A DNA stretch of 39,131 bases, taken from the NCBI GenBank assembly GCA_014874265.1, contig JACWAM010000068.1, positions 1-39,131 of the forward strand, given 5' to 3'. The DNA comes from Thermoleophilia bacterium. GTDB taxonomy: Bacteria; Actinomycetota; Thermoleophilia; BMS3ABIN01. Shown here one piece after another: positions 17,543 to 25,534 of this stretch (within the stretch, counting starts at the first letter, position 1; each line of letters begins with the position of its first letter). The position numbers and the translations under genes are program-made. The notes under the pieces are model-generated. The model saw nothing but the letters and a program-made list of their open reading frames with translations, searched no databases and was not told where the DNA came from.

Positions 17543-18841
17543 TCATGGGTGCTTTAGCTGCGTAGCAGCAACAGAGTCCCGGTTGCCTAAACGCCGGGCT
17601 CGAAGGGCAGCATAGACACGCGCCAACGGCAAAGAAGCAACCACAAACACCAGCGGCAGCAGCGGCACCGAGTAGCGTCCGTCCGCCAGCGTCGCCATGT
17701 GAATCGCCGTGTACGCGATCAGAGTTATGGTTACCATCGAGACAAGGTCGCGGCCGGGGCCGCCGCGGCGCCACATAATCACCACTCCGGCAGCTCCGGC
17801 CAGCAGCGAAAAAGCGTTTGTCAGCGCAAACAGGATGGAACCCTTCGAAGGCGACTTGTCAAAACCGAGGTTAAGCCACATCTGCAGGAAATGCCTGCCG
17901 CTGCCGGCAATAAACGATCCCGGCTTTTTAAAGATTTCTTTGATGCCGAATTTGATCGCCGCGTCATTTCGTTGAGCCGAGGTGCCACTTTTATCGACGT
18001 GTTGATAAATGTTTCTCTGCTCATTTACTGACATGCCGGAAATCAGGGAATTGCCGGCACCGCTTCCCAGGGGAACAAAGGTGTGCTCAATCAACGAATT
18101 GCGAACCACCCACGGAGAATAGACAAACAGCGCCACCAGGCATGGAACCACGGCCCAGCGCAGCGGCAACTTTCGTTTGCGGCCGATAAGCAGGAGCAGC
18201 GGCAGAAATATAACCGCGACAAAAATCCCCTTGAATTTCGTCAACGCCAGCAGCCCCATTGCCAAGCCAAGAAACAAAGCCAGCCTGCCCGTCCATTCCT
18301 GAACAAGCCTTAGACCAAGATATAATATTAATATTAAAATAAATGTAAAAATGGTTTCTGTCAGTAGCTCACTGCTTAATTGCACCAGCGGCAGATAAAT
18401 CGCCACGAGCGCCGCCGCCACGATGCCCGCGACCACATCCGCCACACGGCGGGTAATGTGAAAAACCAGCAGCACCGACACCACCGACAGCAGCAGTTGC
18501 GTCAGCCGGACTACCAGCCAGCTGTTGCCGCTGACAAACAGGATGGCGGCGGCTAAAGCCGGATAGAGAGGACCATGCGTAGTTATCGGCCGGATGCCTT
18601 TGTTTACGACGTAAACCGAAAGCCCCTGATTATGAAGCAGCCGGGTCGCCATCTCGGCATAAGGGTCACCGCCCGCATTTGAAGAAGAGTTGAAGTCAGT
18701 AAATCCAAACAGCATCCCCAGCCGCAATAAAAAAGCGACGGCGAGAATTCCAATCAACAAGTAGCGGCTCTTCCCACCGGTGCCTGCCAGCAAATTGTTG
18801 ACGAGCTTCAATCTAAGTTCCAACTTTGAAAATACGGACAT
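17543..18841 (-). CDS. GT-C (GT39-like) membrane glycosyltransferase
   Basis: A 432-aa protein with about ten hydrophobic segments, expected to transfer a sugar from a polyprenyl-phosphate donor on the outer face. The first external loop carries NAGGDPYAEMATRLL, with the acidic residue(s) expected for GT-C enzymes, and RPITTHGPLYPALAA matches the HGPLYP element of the ArnT/PMT-like (GT39, PF13231) family. The C-terminal region is short, without a large lumenal domain. ATG at 18841 is chosen by position ahead of a basic stretch and the first membrane segment; the ribosome site is weak. A distinct polymerase gene follows 10 nt downstream. Acceptor and donor are unknown. Confidence 0.85.
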   Translation of the reverse strand: MSVFSKLELRLKLVNNLLAGTGGKSRYLLIGILAVAFLLRLGMLFGFTDFNSSSNAGGDPYAEMATRLLHNQGLSVYVVNKGIRPITTHGPLYPALAAAILFVSGNSWLVVRLTQLLLSVVSVLLVFHITRRVADVVAGIVAAALVAIYLPLVQLSSELLTETIFTFILILILYLGLRLVQEWTGRLALFLGLAMGLLALTKFKGIFVAVIFLPLLLLIGRKRKLPLRWAVVPCLVALFVYSPWVVRNSLIEHTFVPLGSGAGNSLISGMSVNEQRNIYQHVDKSGTSAQRNDAAIKFGIKEIFKKPGSFIAGSGRHFLQMWLNLGFDKSPSKGSILFALTNAFSLLAGAAGVVIMWRRGGPGRDLVSMVTITLIAYTAIHMATLADGRYSVPLLPLVFVVASLPLARVYAALRARRLGNRDSVAATQLKHP

Positions 18842-18846
18842 ATTCC

Positions 18847-18886
18847 GGTATTCTTTTTCGCTTGTTGCTCTCGAAATGACAACCTG
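18847..18886. repeat. degenerate TTGTCATTTCGAG-type repeat arm
   Basis: On the minus strand this gap reads CAGGTTGTCATTTCGAGAG followed by CAACAAGCGAAAAAGAATACC. It resembles one arm of the interspersed GTCATT(C/T)(C/T)GAG elements also seen at 25366-25457 and 4040-4080. It lies just upstream of the GT-C gene start. Confidence 0.45.
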
Positions 18887-18923
18887 AAGCGAGCCAGAGC
18901 CAAATCAACGAGCAGTTAATATT

Positions 18924-20675
18924 TTAAAGCATGCAGTCTTCGTTTGTGACATTTATCGTCGCCCGCCCCGGCCGCCAGGGTCTGACCGACGCATATGCGG
19001 CCCCGACCGCGGCAACCAGCACTAAAGTCGGTTTATCGTCCAGAATCATCAAGTGCCAGCCGTGAAGCATCAGCACCAGCAGGGACATGTACAGCACGGC
19101 GGCCACGCCGCGGGGCTCTTTCCACACCTTAACGCCTTCAAGACCGAACAGGAATGCCAGCCCGGCCACGAGCAGCAATCCGGGCCAGCCAAACTCCATC
19201 ATCCAGGTGAGCGGCAGGCTGTCCACGGCATGATGATCGGTGCCGGGAGAGTTATAGAGACCGACTCCGAGGGGATGAGCCTGAAGCACACTCCAGGTCA
19301 GCGGATACAGATTAATCCTGTTGGAAATCGAGTCCGGCCGGGACAGCCACTGATCGATAACAAGTGAAACGAACCCAAGCTTCCCCTTCTGCACCGAGAC
19401 ATGATCGACGGTAAATTCGTCATCCTGCTCCACGATGCGAAAATCTGCGCCGCCGTTCATCCTGCCGTCAAACCTCGGGTCGGGCAGGTAAAACGCCGCC
19501 GCCGTCCACTGGCGGCTGTCTGTCTTATTGATCGCCGCCGTCTGTTTGTAAATGCCGTTCCAGGAATCATAATCGCATCTGATGATGCCGTTGCCCTTGT
19601 TAAAATAATTGATTGTAATTGTCACCGGTCCATGATCATTGTGAAAGAAGGCTCTGTCCACCTTAAAATAAATGTAGTGATTTAGCGGCTGGATGCCCGC
19701 CGACTCCCCTTTGACGCTGATTACCGGTCCGTCATTGCCCAGGGTCCAGTAGAGCCCCGACTCGCGCATCTGGTAGCCATGCATGTCAATGGAAACCCGC
19801 TCGCGGTCCCAGTAATTGAAGCCAATTACCGCGGCGGGGATTAAAACAGCAGGCACGATCCACTTGATATTGCGTCTGACCCAATACCGGGCCCGGATGA
19901 GCAGCAGCGGCAGCAAAACCAGCGCTCCAATCAGCCATGAGCCGCGGCTGAACGTCAGGAAAAGCGCCGCCGTCATCATCGCCAGGGACAGGGCCATCAT
20001 CAGGCGGCGCCGCCAGAATACCAGTAAGACGAGCGGCATCACGCCCAGTATGATCGCACCGACAAATCCGGGATGGCCGATCAGGGAGCGGATCCGGTAA
20101 AACTGGCTCGAAGCTTCGATCAGCTTGTCCGAGCCGATTACCTGGATCTGAATGGCATCAAACAACGGGTTTGACTTGGCTGCATATTCGATCAGGCCGA
20201 ACGCCGCCAGCACTAGCGCGGCGACAGTTATGCCCGCCAGCAGAATCTTTATATCAGCGACATTCCTGAGGCCGAAGCGGATGAGAAAATACACGCCCGC
20301 CCCAGTGCCAACCCAGTTGACCACGATGCCGAAAGTCTGCGGATCAAACGCTCCTCGAAAAAGAAAAATGGCCGCAACGGCCGCCACCAGCAGGTCGGTG
20401 CGATCCAGTCGCGGCAGGCGGCGCTCTCCGGCCAGCCTGGCAGCCAGAATAATCCAGGAAATCACAAAGAAAAACCGGAAAGGTGTAACCATCGCCGGGC
20501 CGATCATGAGATGGCCGGGTCCGACCAGATTTAAGAGATGAAACAGCCCGGTGGCGACAGTGAGGAGGAGGCTCACCCGCCAGGCCAGATGCAGACGGCG
20601 GGTTAGACGGCTTTCTGTTTTAGATGGCTCTGATTCCAGACGTCCCCGAAAATGTGCCGGCATCGGCCGGTTCAA
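18924..20675 (-). CDS. O-antigen ligase-like membrane protein with inserted beta-sandwich-type domain
   Basis: Polytopic membrane protein (583 aa from TTG at 20675; 579 from the ATG at 20663, either possible). FLTFSRGSWLIGALVLL (about 239-255) is the Ser/Arg signature of the O-antigen ligase family, and AHPLGVGLYNSPGTDHH (466-482) with WMMEFGWPGLLL is the catalytic loop and its exit. Between the two, residues ~295-430 are hydrophilic and strand-rich: PVTITINYFNKGNGIIRCDY, RQWTAAAFYLPDPRF, NGGADFRI. This resembles jelly-roll modules of glycan-active enzymes and is not part of the normal ligase fold. The insert would face outward. The gene starts 3-15 nt after the reductase gene. Confidence 0.82.
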   Translation of the reverse strand: MNRPMPAHFRGRLESEPSKTESRLTRRLHLAWRVSLLLTVATGLFHLLNLVGPGHLMIGPAMVTPFRFFFVISWIILAARLAGERRLPRLDRTDLLVAAVAAIFLFRGAFDPQTFGIVVNWVGTGAGVYFLIRFGLRNVADIKILLAGITVAALVLAAFGLIEYAAKSNPLFDAIQIQVIGSDKLIEASSQFYRIRSLIGHPGFVGAIILGVMPLVLLVFWRRRLMMALSLAMMTAALFLTFSRGSWLIGALVLLPLLLIRARYWVRRNIKWIVPAVLIPAAVIGFNYWDRERVSIDMHGYQMRESGLYWTLGNDGPVISVKGESAGIQPLNHYIYFKVDRAFFHNDHGPVTITINYFNKGNGIIRCDYDSWNGIYKQTAAINKTDSRQWTAAAFYLPDPRFDGRMNGGADFRIVEQDDEFTVDHVSVQKGKLGFVSLVIDQWLSRPDSISNRINLYPLTWSVLQAHPLGVGLYNSPGTDHHAVDSLPLTWMMEFGWPGLLLVAGLAFLFGLEGVKVWKEPRGVAAVLYMSLLVLMLHGWHLMILDDKPTLVLVAAVGAAYASVRPWRPGRATINVTNEDCML

Positions 20676-20678
20676 CCC

Positions 20679-21749
20679 CTATCCACCAAATATTTTCTTT
20701 TTTATCAAACGCCGCGGACTCCGGCGCGGCATCAGGTCGACTCTGGCCTTGGCCAGTTCCCGTTTAATCGGGATGTGGTACGGACATTCTCTTTCGCAGA
20801 TACCGCAGTTGTCGCAGTTTTGCAGACCTGGCCTGACGCCGGCATACTCCTCGCGGGCCCATTCCCCGGAATGGTACCGGTCAAAATATTCATACAGCCG
20901 GAGCATCCTTTTAATATCGATGCCCTGAGGACAGGCGACGCAGCTGTCGCAACGCCGGCAAAAAACCTTGAAACATTTGCGCTCCGACGCCGCGATCGCG
21001 TTTATGATCTCATCGCGGGAGACCGCCGCGCCGTCACCGGCGGCGGCTTCCTCAGTGGCGAGATTCTCTTCCAGCTCATCCAGGTTGTACGTGCCTACGA
21101 CGGTGGAATCAGGCTTCGCAGAAAAGACATATCTGAACGCCACCGAGGCGTCGCCGGCATAGCCAAACATCATCGGCTTGATGGTGACAAACCCGATTCC
21201 CCGGGACTGGATCTCCTCGATCATCCCCTCGGCGGCTTCCCGGTCCGCGATATTGAGAGGAAACTCAACCACGTCGAAGGCCGCCATCTCCAGGGCGGCG
21301 AGAATCGTCTCGGGCTGGTGAGCGCTGATGCCGACGTGCCGCACATGCCCGGCGTTGCGCATCTCCTCCAACGCCTGATAGGCGCCGCCCGGGCTCATGA
21401 TCTCCTTGAGCACTCCCATGGTGAGGACATTATGGAGCGAGTAGACATCGATATAGTCAACGCCAAAATTCCGGAGACTCTGTTCAATATCGCGGCGCCC
21501 ATCCGTCTTTTTGCGCTTGTGGGTGCTCGTGCCCAGCACCACCTTGTCGCGGAAGCCCCTGGTGGCCACGCCAATCTTGTTTTCAGAGTCGCGGTACATC
21601 CGCGATGTGTAAAACAAATTAACGCCGCGGTCGTGCGCGGCCTGAATGATTTTACTGCTCTCGGTCTGGCTGATGTACTGGAAGGGAATGCCTCCCAGTC
21701 CCAGGCGGGATACTTCCAGGCCTGTATTTCCCAGTTTATTTGACTTCAT
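20679..21749 (-). CDS. aldo/keto reductase-like protein with two 4Fe-4S motifs; tetrad eroded
   Basis: An AKR (TIM-barrel) domain of about 240 aa is followed by a ferredoxin-like tail. Eight cysteines form CRRCDSCVACP (264-273) and CDNCGICERECP (312-322), two 4Fe-4S sites. Of the usual AKR tetrad Asp-Tyr-Lys-His, only Tyr52 (SRMYRDSE) and His106 (YSLHNV) are seen. The Asp position is Tyr47 (NLFYTSR, normally FDT) and the Lys position is Ser75 (LGTSTHK, normally ATK). Nucleotides read TAC and AGC, so these are not single-base ambiguities. Ordinary carbonyl reduction is therefore doubtful; an electron-transfer or scaffold role next to the radical SAM genes is possible. ATG at 21749 gives 356 aa. 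Confidence 0.85.
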   Translation of the reverse strand: MKSNKLGNTGLEVSRLGLGGIPFQYISQTESSKIIQAAHDRGVNLFYTSRMYRDSENKIGVATRGFRDKVVLGTSTHKRKKTDGRRDIEQSLRNFGVDYIDVYSLHNVLTMGVLKEIMSPGGAYQALEEMRNAGHVRHVGISAHQPETILAALEMAAFDVVEFPLNIADREAAEGMIEEIQSRGIGFVTIKPMMFGYAGDASVAFRYVFSAKPDSTVVGTYNLDELEENLATEEAAAGDGAAVSRDEIINAIAASERKCFKVFCRRCDSCVACPQGIDIKRMLRLYEYFDRYHSGEWAREEYAGVRPGLQNCDNCGICERECPYHIPIKRELAKARVDLMPRRSPRRLIKKKIFGG

Positions 21750-21751
21750 AA

Positions 21752-21815
21752 ATTCAAGGTTCCGAGTTTAAAGTTCCCGGTTTTGCCGCTAACCAGTATC
21801 CGGTATCCAGGATTG
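21752..21815. repeat. decayed heptamer repeat block
   Basis: The gap between the reductase and methyltransferase genes holds GGTTCCGAGTTTAAAGTTCC and CAGTATCCGGTATCCAGGAT, imperfect 7-nt units of the kind also found at 1534-1612 and 23703-23787. AACCA and TGGTT flank the second part as a short inverted pair. Confidence 0.5.
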
Positions 21816-21825
21816 GTTTCCAACA

Positions 21826-22752
21826 TCAACCATCCGCATTTTGCCGTTTGACCGCATATACGGTCATCGCCGACGACCACTCGCGGCCATCGACCATTTT
21901 TTTATAAAGCGAAAGCCCCTTGACCGCCAGGCGGTCAGCCAGACTCGGCGCATGGACAACATCGTTCTTCCTCCCCAGGCGCCGCTCCTTGAAGTACTGC
22001 CAGTTCATTTGACAGTAATACAGAGGCGTTTCATAGACTACTTCGGAGACGCAAAAGCCGCTTAAGGCCAGCAGCCGCGCCAGGCTGGTCCGGTTAAAGC
22101 TATACAGGTGCCGCGGCACTTCATAAATGAACCAGTCCGGACCCAGGAGCCTGGCTTCCGGAGCCGCAGCGTTCTGGGTGTAAATGACCAGCAGCGACTG
22201 CTCGCCGCTGATCCTGCTGATCTCCTCGATTGTCCGCCGCGGGCTCTGCACATGTTCAAGAACGCCCCAGAGAGTGACCACGTCAAAGGAGCCATCCTCG
22301 TAGCCGGCGTCCTCCAGTTGGCCGGCAAAGGCGTTGATGCCAAGTTCGTCCCGGGCCAGATCCACCATCCTCTCGTTATAATCGACGCCGGCGACATCCC
22401 AGCCGTTCTCCTTCATGTAGTAAAGAAAGGACCCGTCGCCAAAGCCGATATCCAGCAGCTTGCCAGGCTGCTGGTAAATTTCAATCCTGTTCTTGCGCGG
22501 TCCCAGGAGCCGGCCCAGCTCATCCATGCTCCGGTCCTTGAGCCCCGCGGCCTTGCCGTAGAGGTCGTAATCTTCCTGGGGATAATAGCTTCCCATTTCC
22601 TCAAATGAGGGGCGGGGACTGACAAAGATTAGGCCACAATCCTGACATTTTAACAACTGAAATGAGCCGGGAGTGCCAAACAGCCGGTCGGAACCGGTAA
22701 ACAGCAGCTCGTGGTAGCCGCCGCCGCAAAGATCGCACTTGCCTGCCGTCAC
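21826..22752 (-). CDS. zinc-ribbon class I SAM-dependent methyltransferase
   Basis: Predicted cytoplasmic methyltransferase of 308 aa. A small N-terminal zinc ribbon (C6-x2-C9 and C36-x2-C39: CDLCGGG, CQDCGLIFVSPRP) precedes a Rossmann domain with motif I LLDIGFGDGSF, the acidic motif VAGVDYN and post-motif DVVTLWGVLEHV. The acceptor is unknown; relatives occur in polysaccharide and secondary-metabolite loci. The track starts at 22821. I prefer GTG at 22752, which overlaps the stop of the radical SAM gene as GTGA with AGGGAAGGG 6 nt upstream; the ATG two codons earlier has no spacing to that site. The overlap couples it to the SPASM protein. Confidence 0.87.
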   Translation of the reverse strand: MTAGKCDLCGGGYHELLFTGSDRLFGTPGSFQLLKCQDCGLIFVSPRPSFEEMGSYYPQEDYDLYGKAAGLKDRSMDELGRLLGPRKNRIEIYQQPGKLLDIGFGDGSFLYYMKENGWDVAGVDYNERMVDLARDELGINAFAGQLEDAGYEDGSFDVVTLWGVLEHVQSPRRTIEEISRISGEQSLLVIYTQNAAAPEARLLGPDWFIYEVPRHLYSFNRTSLARLLALSGFCVSEVVYETPLYYCQMNWQYFKERRLGRKNDVVHAPSLADRLAVKGLSLYKKMVDGREWSSAMTVYAVKRQNADG

Positions 22753-23702
22753 ATCCATCCCTTCCCTGGCGCAGGCAGCCACACATTCTTGGTATAAGCC
22801 CAGTAGTTGCAGTCGCGGCAAAGATCGATCTCGTTCCAGCGGCCGTGCTTGTGCAGGCTCCGGTAACGCTTGAGCTCCGGTCCCTTCCAGATTTCCTCGA
22901 TGCTCTGCTGCCTGACATCACCGATTACGCCGAGATGATCGAAGTCAACGTTGCAAAAACTGACCTTGCCGTCCCAATTAATGGAAAAAGAGTTCCACAG
23001 GAAAGAGCACGGATAGCGCCGGGACGGCATTTGCATCAGGCTGCCGACCTCGGGACGGAGCCCGCCCCAGTTGATGGCCGGAATCAGGAGGACGTCAACC
23101 TCGTGCTCTCCCCACTGCTCCTTAAAAAGACTGATCTCATCCTTGGTGTCCTGCATCACGATCAGCTGCACCTTCACCCGCGGCCAGACATAGCCGCGCT
23201 CCCGGCGCAGCCGGAGGAAGCGCTCGATATTCTCGATCACCTGGTCATACTTGGTGGAGCCGCGCACCTTCTTGTAAGTCTCCGCCGTGGCAGCATTAAC
23301 ACTAAACAACAAAATGTCAAGCTTGGAATCGAGAATCCGGTTGGCCTTCTCCTCATCCAGGAGCAGGGCGTTGGTGTCCATGTTAAGCAGCGTGCTGGGG
23401 GCGACGGCCTTGACGTGGTCAATCAGGTCAAAGATATGGGGGTTCTTCAGCGGCTCGCCGTCCTTGTGCAGCCTCACCTCCGCCGGCGCGTGCCGTGAAA
23501 GCTCCTGCGCCAGCTTGTCAAACAGATCCATATCGATATCACCCACCGGCCGGGTAAGATCCTTGCGCGGGCACATGCGGCACCGCAAATTGCACCGGTT
23601 AGTTGGCTCGATGTTGATGCGGGATGGAAAATCCGCCGTTATCTCCGCCGGCCGCAACACTTTTTCCTTGACCAGATTTTTTGTTTTGGATTTGAGTGAC
23701 AT
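22749..23702 (-). CDS. radical SAM protein with SPASM-like auxiliary cluster
   Basis: 317-aa radical SAM enzyme. EPTNRCNLRCRMCPR (C37, C41, C44) binds the catalytic 4Fe-4S; LHKDGEPLKNP is the GxE-type SAM-binding motif. A C-terminal set YPCSF, SFCNV, LCRDCNYW supplies four cysteines for one auxiliary cluster, with GDVRQQSIEEIWKG typical of the SPASM/twitch linker. The reaction is unknown. ATG at 23702 is preferred over the TTG three codons upstream; neither has a strong ribosome site. It is coupled by GTGA to a methyltransferase and follows a B12-radical SAM gene. The damaged paralogue at 37829-38842 shares its architecture. Confidence 0.88.
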   Translation of the reverse strand: MSLKSKTKNLVKEKVLRPAEITADFPSRINIEPTNRCNLRCRMCPRKDLTRPVGDIDMDLFDKLAQELSRHAPAEVRLHKDGEPLKNPHIFDLIDHVKAVAPSTLLNMDTNALLLDEEKANRILDSKLDILLFSVNAATAETYKKVRGSTKYDQVIENIERFLRLRRERGYVWPRVKVQLIVMQDTKDEISLFKEQWGEHEVDVLLIPAINWGGLRPEVGSLMQMPSRRYPCSFLWNSFSINWDGKVSFCNVDFDHLGVIGDVRQQSIEEIWKGPELKRYRSLHKHGRWNEIDLCRDCNYWAYTKNVWLPAPGKGWM

Positions 23703-23787
23703 TATTAACAATTTCTGCTTTCTGGTTTCTGGTTTCCGGTTACGATCATTTAACTAGAAACTTGCAACTCGAAACCAGAAGCTTTGT
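23703..23787. repeat. heptamer repeat block with inverted arms
   Basis: The gap between two radical SAM genes contains TTTCTGG TTTCTGG TTTCCGG on one side and ACTAGAA ACTTGCA ACTCGAA ACCAGAA on the other, all 7-nt units. TTTCTGGTTTC and GAAACCAGAA are inverted to each other and could form a stem. The composition matches the block at 1534-1612. Confidence 0.6.
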
Positions 23788-25323
23788 TTATGCGATTGGC
23801 TCAAAAGTCTGCTTCTTGAAAGTCTTAAACAGCATCCACTCAAACGGCATGTCGTAATAGTGGTGCCGGGCCCGCGCCTGCGCCAGCGAATGCAACACGT
23901 GATAGGGAATCTTTTTCAGACCTCCGTTATTCAGCTTCATCTGCATGTTTCTGTCCGGGTACGCAAACGGATAGTAAAAGCCGTTGATCTTCTCGATCTT
24001 CTTCCGCTCTTCCGGAGTTACCCAGACGCTCTCTTTGAGCGTCGCCGGGTTGTAATCCGCCCATTCCTCCAGCGACAACGGCTCCGGCATTCCGTATTTT
24101 ACCGACAGATCGTAAAGGGGCGTTCCCGGATAGGGCGTAAAGACAAAAATCTTCGTTCTGATTTCCGGGGAGATCTTCTTGACTTTTTCAATGAAATTTA
24201 GCAGATCCTCGGTGGTCTCTTCCGGCTGCGTCCCCGGTGCATGGGGAAAACCGGTGATAAACGTGAAGGTGCCGCCGATGCCATAGTCACGGCAGGTCTG
24301 GGCGCTCTTTAAATGGTCCTCGGCGGTAGCGCCCTTTGAAATCAGCTGCAGCACCGGCTCGGTGGCGGACTCGGCGCCAACGATAATGCGTTTGCAGCCG
24401 CTCTCGCGGATCAGCTTCAGCACCTCCGGCTTGTACCGGTGGAATGTGTCGGGGCGCGCCGAGGCCACCCAGCGGATCTTCAGGCCGGAATTGATGAACC
24501 CCTCACAGATCGCCTTCACCCGGTTCTGGTTGGCAAAAAAGTTGGCATCGCTAAAATTTACCTGGTCCAGGTTGTATGACTTGACGATATGTGATACTTC
24601 CCGCACGACCCGGTCGGCGTCCAGACCGGTCCAGTGCCGCTGGTAGAGCTGCGCGTCGGCGCAATAACCGCACTTTCCCGGGCAGCCCTGGCTGGAGTGA
24701 AATTCGATCGTGCGGATACTTTCGTGGTTCTGCGTCTGGTTGAGCATGATGGCGCGGTTGACATCAAGCAAATGATAAGGTGCCGGCATGACGTCATTGA
24801 TATTCACCAGGGGCCGGACCGGATTGCTGACGATGCCCTCCGCGGTCCAGTAAACCGAGCCAAGGACGCCCTCGGGGGCCTTGCCGGCTGCCAGCGTCTC
24901 CACAATCTCGGGGAAGGTAACATCACCCTGCCCGACGCAGACAATGTCGCAGGCCTCGGACTGGCAGCATTGCTCTGGAAACAGGGACGGATGATAGCCA
25001 CCCCAGACAATCGGGATTTCGGGGTTAAGCGCCTTCACCTTGCGGGCCATCTCGATGCCGCGCTTGATCTGGTAGCCGGTGATGGAACTGATGCCGACGC
25101 AGACAGCGTCATCCAGATTGGTCAGCACTTCCTGCTCGTAATTTGGAGTGACCCGCTCGTCAACCAGGTGCAGCTCGTACTTGCCCTCCAGCGGCGCCGC
25201 GATCACGGCAATGGCAAGCCCCAGCTCGATCCGGTAATGCCCGAACGCCGGCGTCGGGAAAAACAGCACGACTTTTTTCTTCCCCCGGCGGTCATAATTG
25301 GTCTTTCTGCTCGTAGCGGTCAT
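23788..25323 (-). CDS. B12-binding domain radical SAM protein (paralogue A)
   Basis: 511-aa class B-type radical SAM protein. The N-terminal Rossmann-like cobalamin domain (to about residue 150) has VGISSITGYQI and VWGGYHPSLFPEQ, family hallmarks; there is no DxHxxG, as expected for this branch. SSQGCPGKCGYCAD (C214, C218, C221) is the radical SAM cluster. IIVGAESATEPVLQL and FVFTPYPGTPLYDL follow. The last ~70 residues include FYYPFAYPDRNM and DMPFEWMLFK, a tail shared by all five paralogues here. Relatives include enzymes that methylate unactivated carbon, but many are uncharacterised. ATG at 25323 has AAAGGA ahead. A candidate promoter lies at 25495 with a palindromic repeat in the leader. 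Confidence 0.9.
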   Translation of the reverse strand: MTATSRKTNYDRRGKKKVVLFFPTPAFGHYRIELGLAIAVIAAPLEGKYELHLVDERVTPNYEQEVLTNLDDAVCVGISSITGYQIKRGIEMARKVKALNPEIPIVWGGYHPSLFPEQCCQSEACDIVCVGQGDVTFPEIVETLAAGKAPEGVLGSVYWTAEGIVSNPVRPLVNINDVMPAPYHLLDVNRAIMLNQTQNHESIRTIEFHSSQGCPGKCGYCADAQLYQRHWTGLDADRVVREVSHIVKSYNLDQVNFSDANFFANQNRVKAICEGFINSGLKIRWVASARPDTFHRYKPEVLKLIRESGCKRIIVGAESATEPVLQLISKGATAEDHLKSAQTCRDYGIGGTFTFITGFPHAPGTQPEETTEDLLNFIEKVKKISPEIRTKIFVFTPYPGTPLYDLSVKYGMPEPLSLEEWADYNPATLKESVWVTPEERKKIEKINGFYYPFAYPDRNMQMKLNNGGLKKIPYHVLHSLAQARARHHYYDMPFEWMLFKTFKKQTFEPIA

Positions 25324-25365
25324 GTGAAATTATTCCTTTGTGGCAATATACAACTCCCCCAAAAC

Positions 25366-25457
25366 TGTCATTCTGAGGAGCGCGAAGCTTGGGCGCAAGA
25401 TCTGTCAGTCTCCGGAAAGCAGATCCCCTGGCACTCGTCGAGTGCCTCAGGATGACA
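25366..25457. repeat. 92-nt interspersed palindromic element (GTCATTCTGAGG type)
   Basis: Terminal inverted repeats TGTCATTCTGAGG (25366-25378) and CCTCAGGATGACA (25445-25457) match at 12 of 13 positions. Inside are GATCTG/CAGATC (25399-25404 and 25420-25425) and the perfect palindrome GGCACTCG-T-CGAGTGCC (25430-25446). Elements with such TCATTCTGAGG ends are widespread in bacterial intergenic regions and look like non-autonomous mobile or REP-type sequences. No transposase is present. Confidence 0.7.
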
Positions 25458-25494
25458 ACCCGCGGAGAAACTTAAAAACCCAGGTAACTCTCCC

Positions 25495-25500
25495 ATTATA
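25495..25500 (-). promoter_or_regulatory. candidate -10 box upstream of B12-radical SAM gene A
   Basis: On the minus strand GTTACTATAATGGGAG contains a perfect TATAAT. The -35 region is poor (TGGCAG-like at 18 nt), and GGCAG/CTGCC form a small stem there. The resulting leader of about 165 nt would include the palindromic element at 25366-25457. Confidence 0.4.
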
Positions 25501-25534
25501 GTAACAGCGGCAGGGTTACTGCCAGCATTCCCTT

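Noticed and set aside
20652-21743. 363-aa plus-strand ORF
   Set aside because: Mirror of the Fe-S aldo/keto reductase gene, which carries the real motifs; no domain is visible in the antisense translation.
24634-25455. 273-aa plus-strand ORF
   Set aside because: Antisense to B12-radical SAM gene A and running into the palindromic repeat; no recognisable domain.
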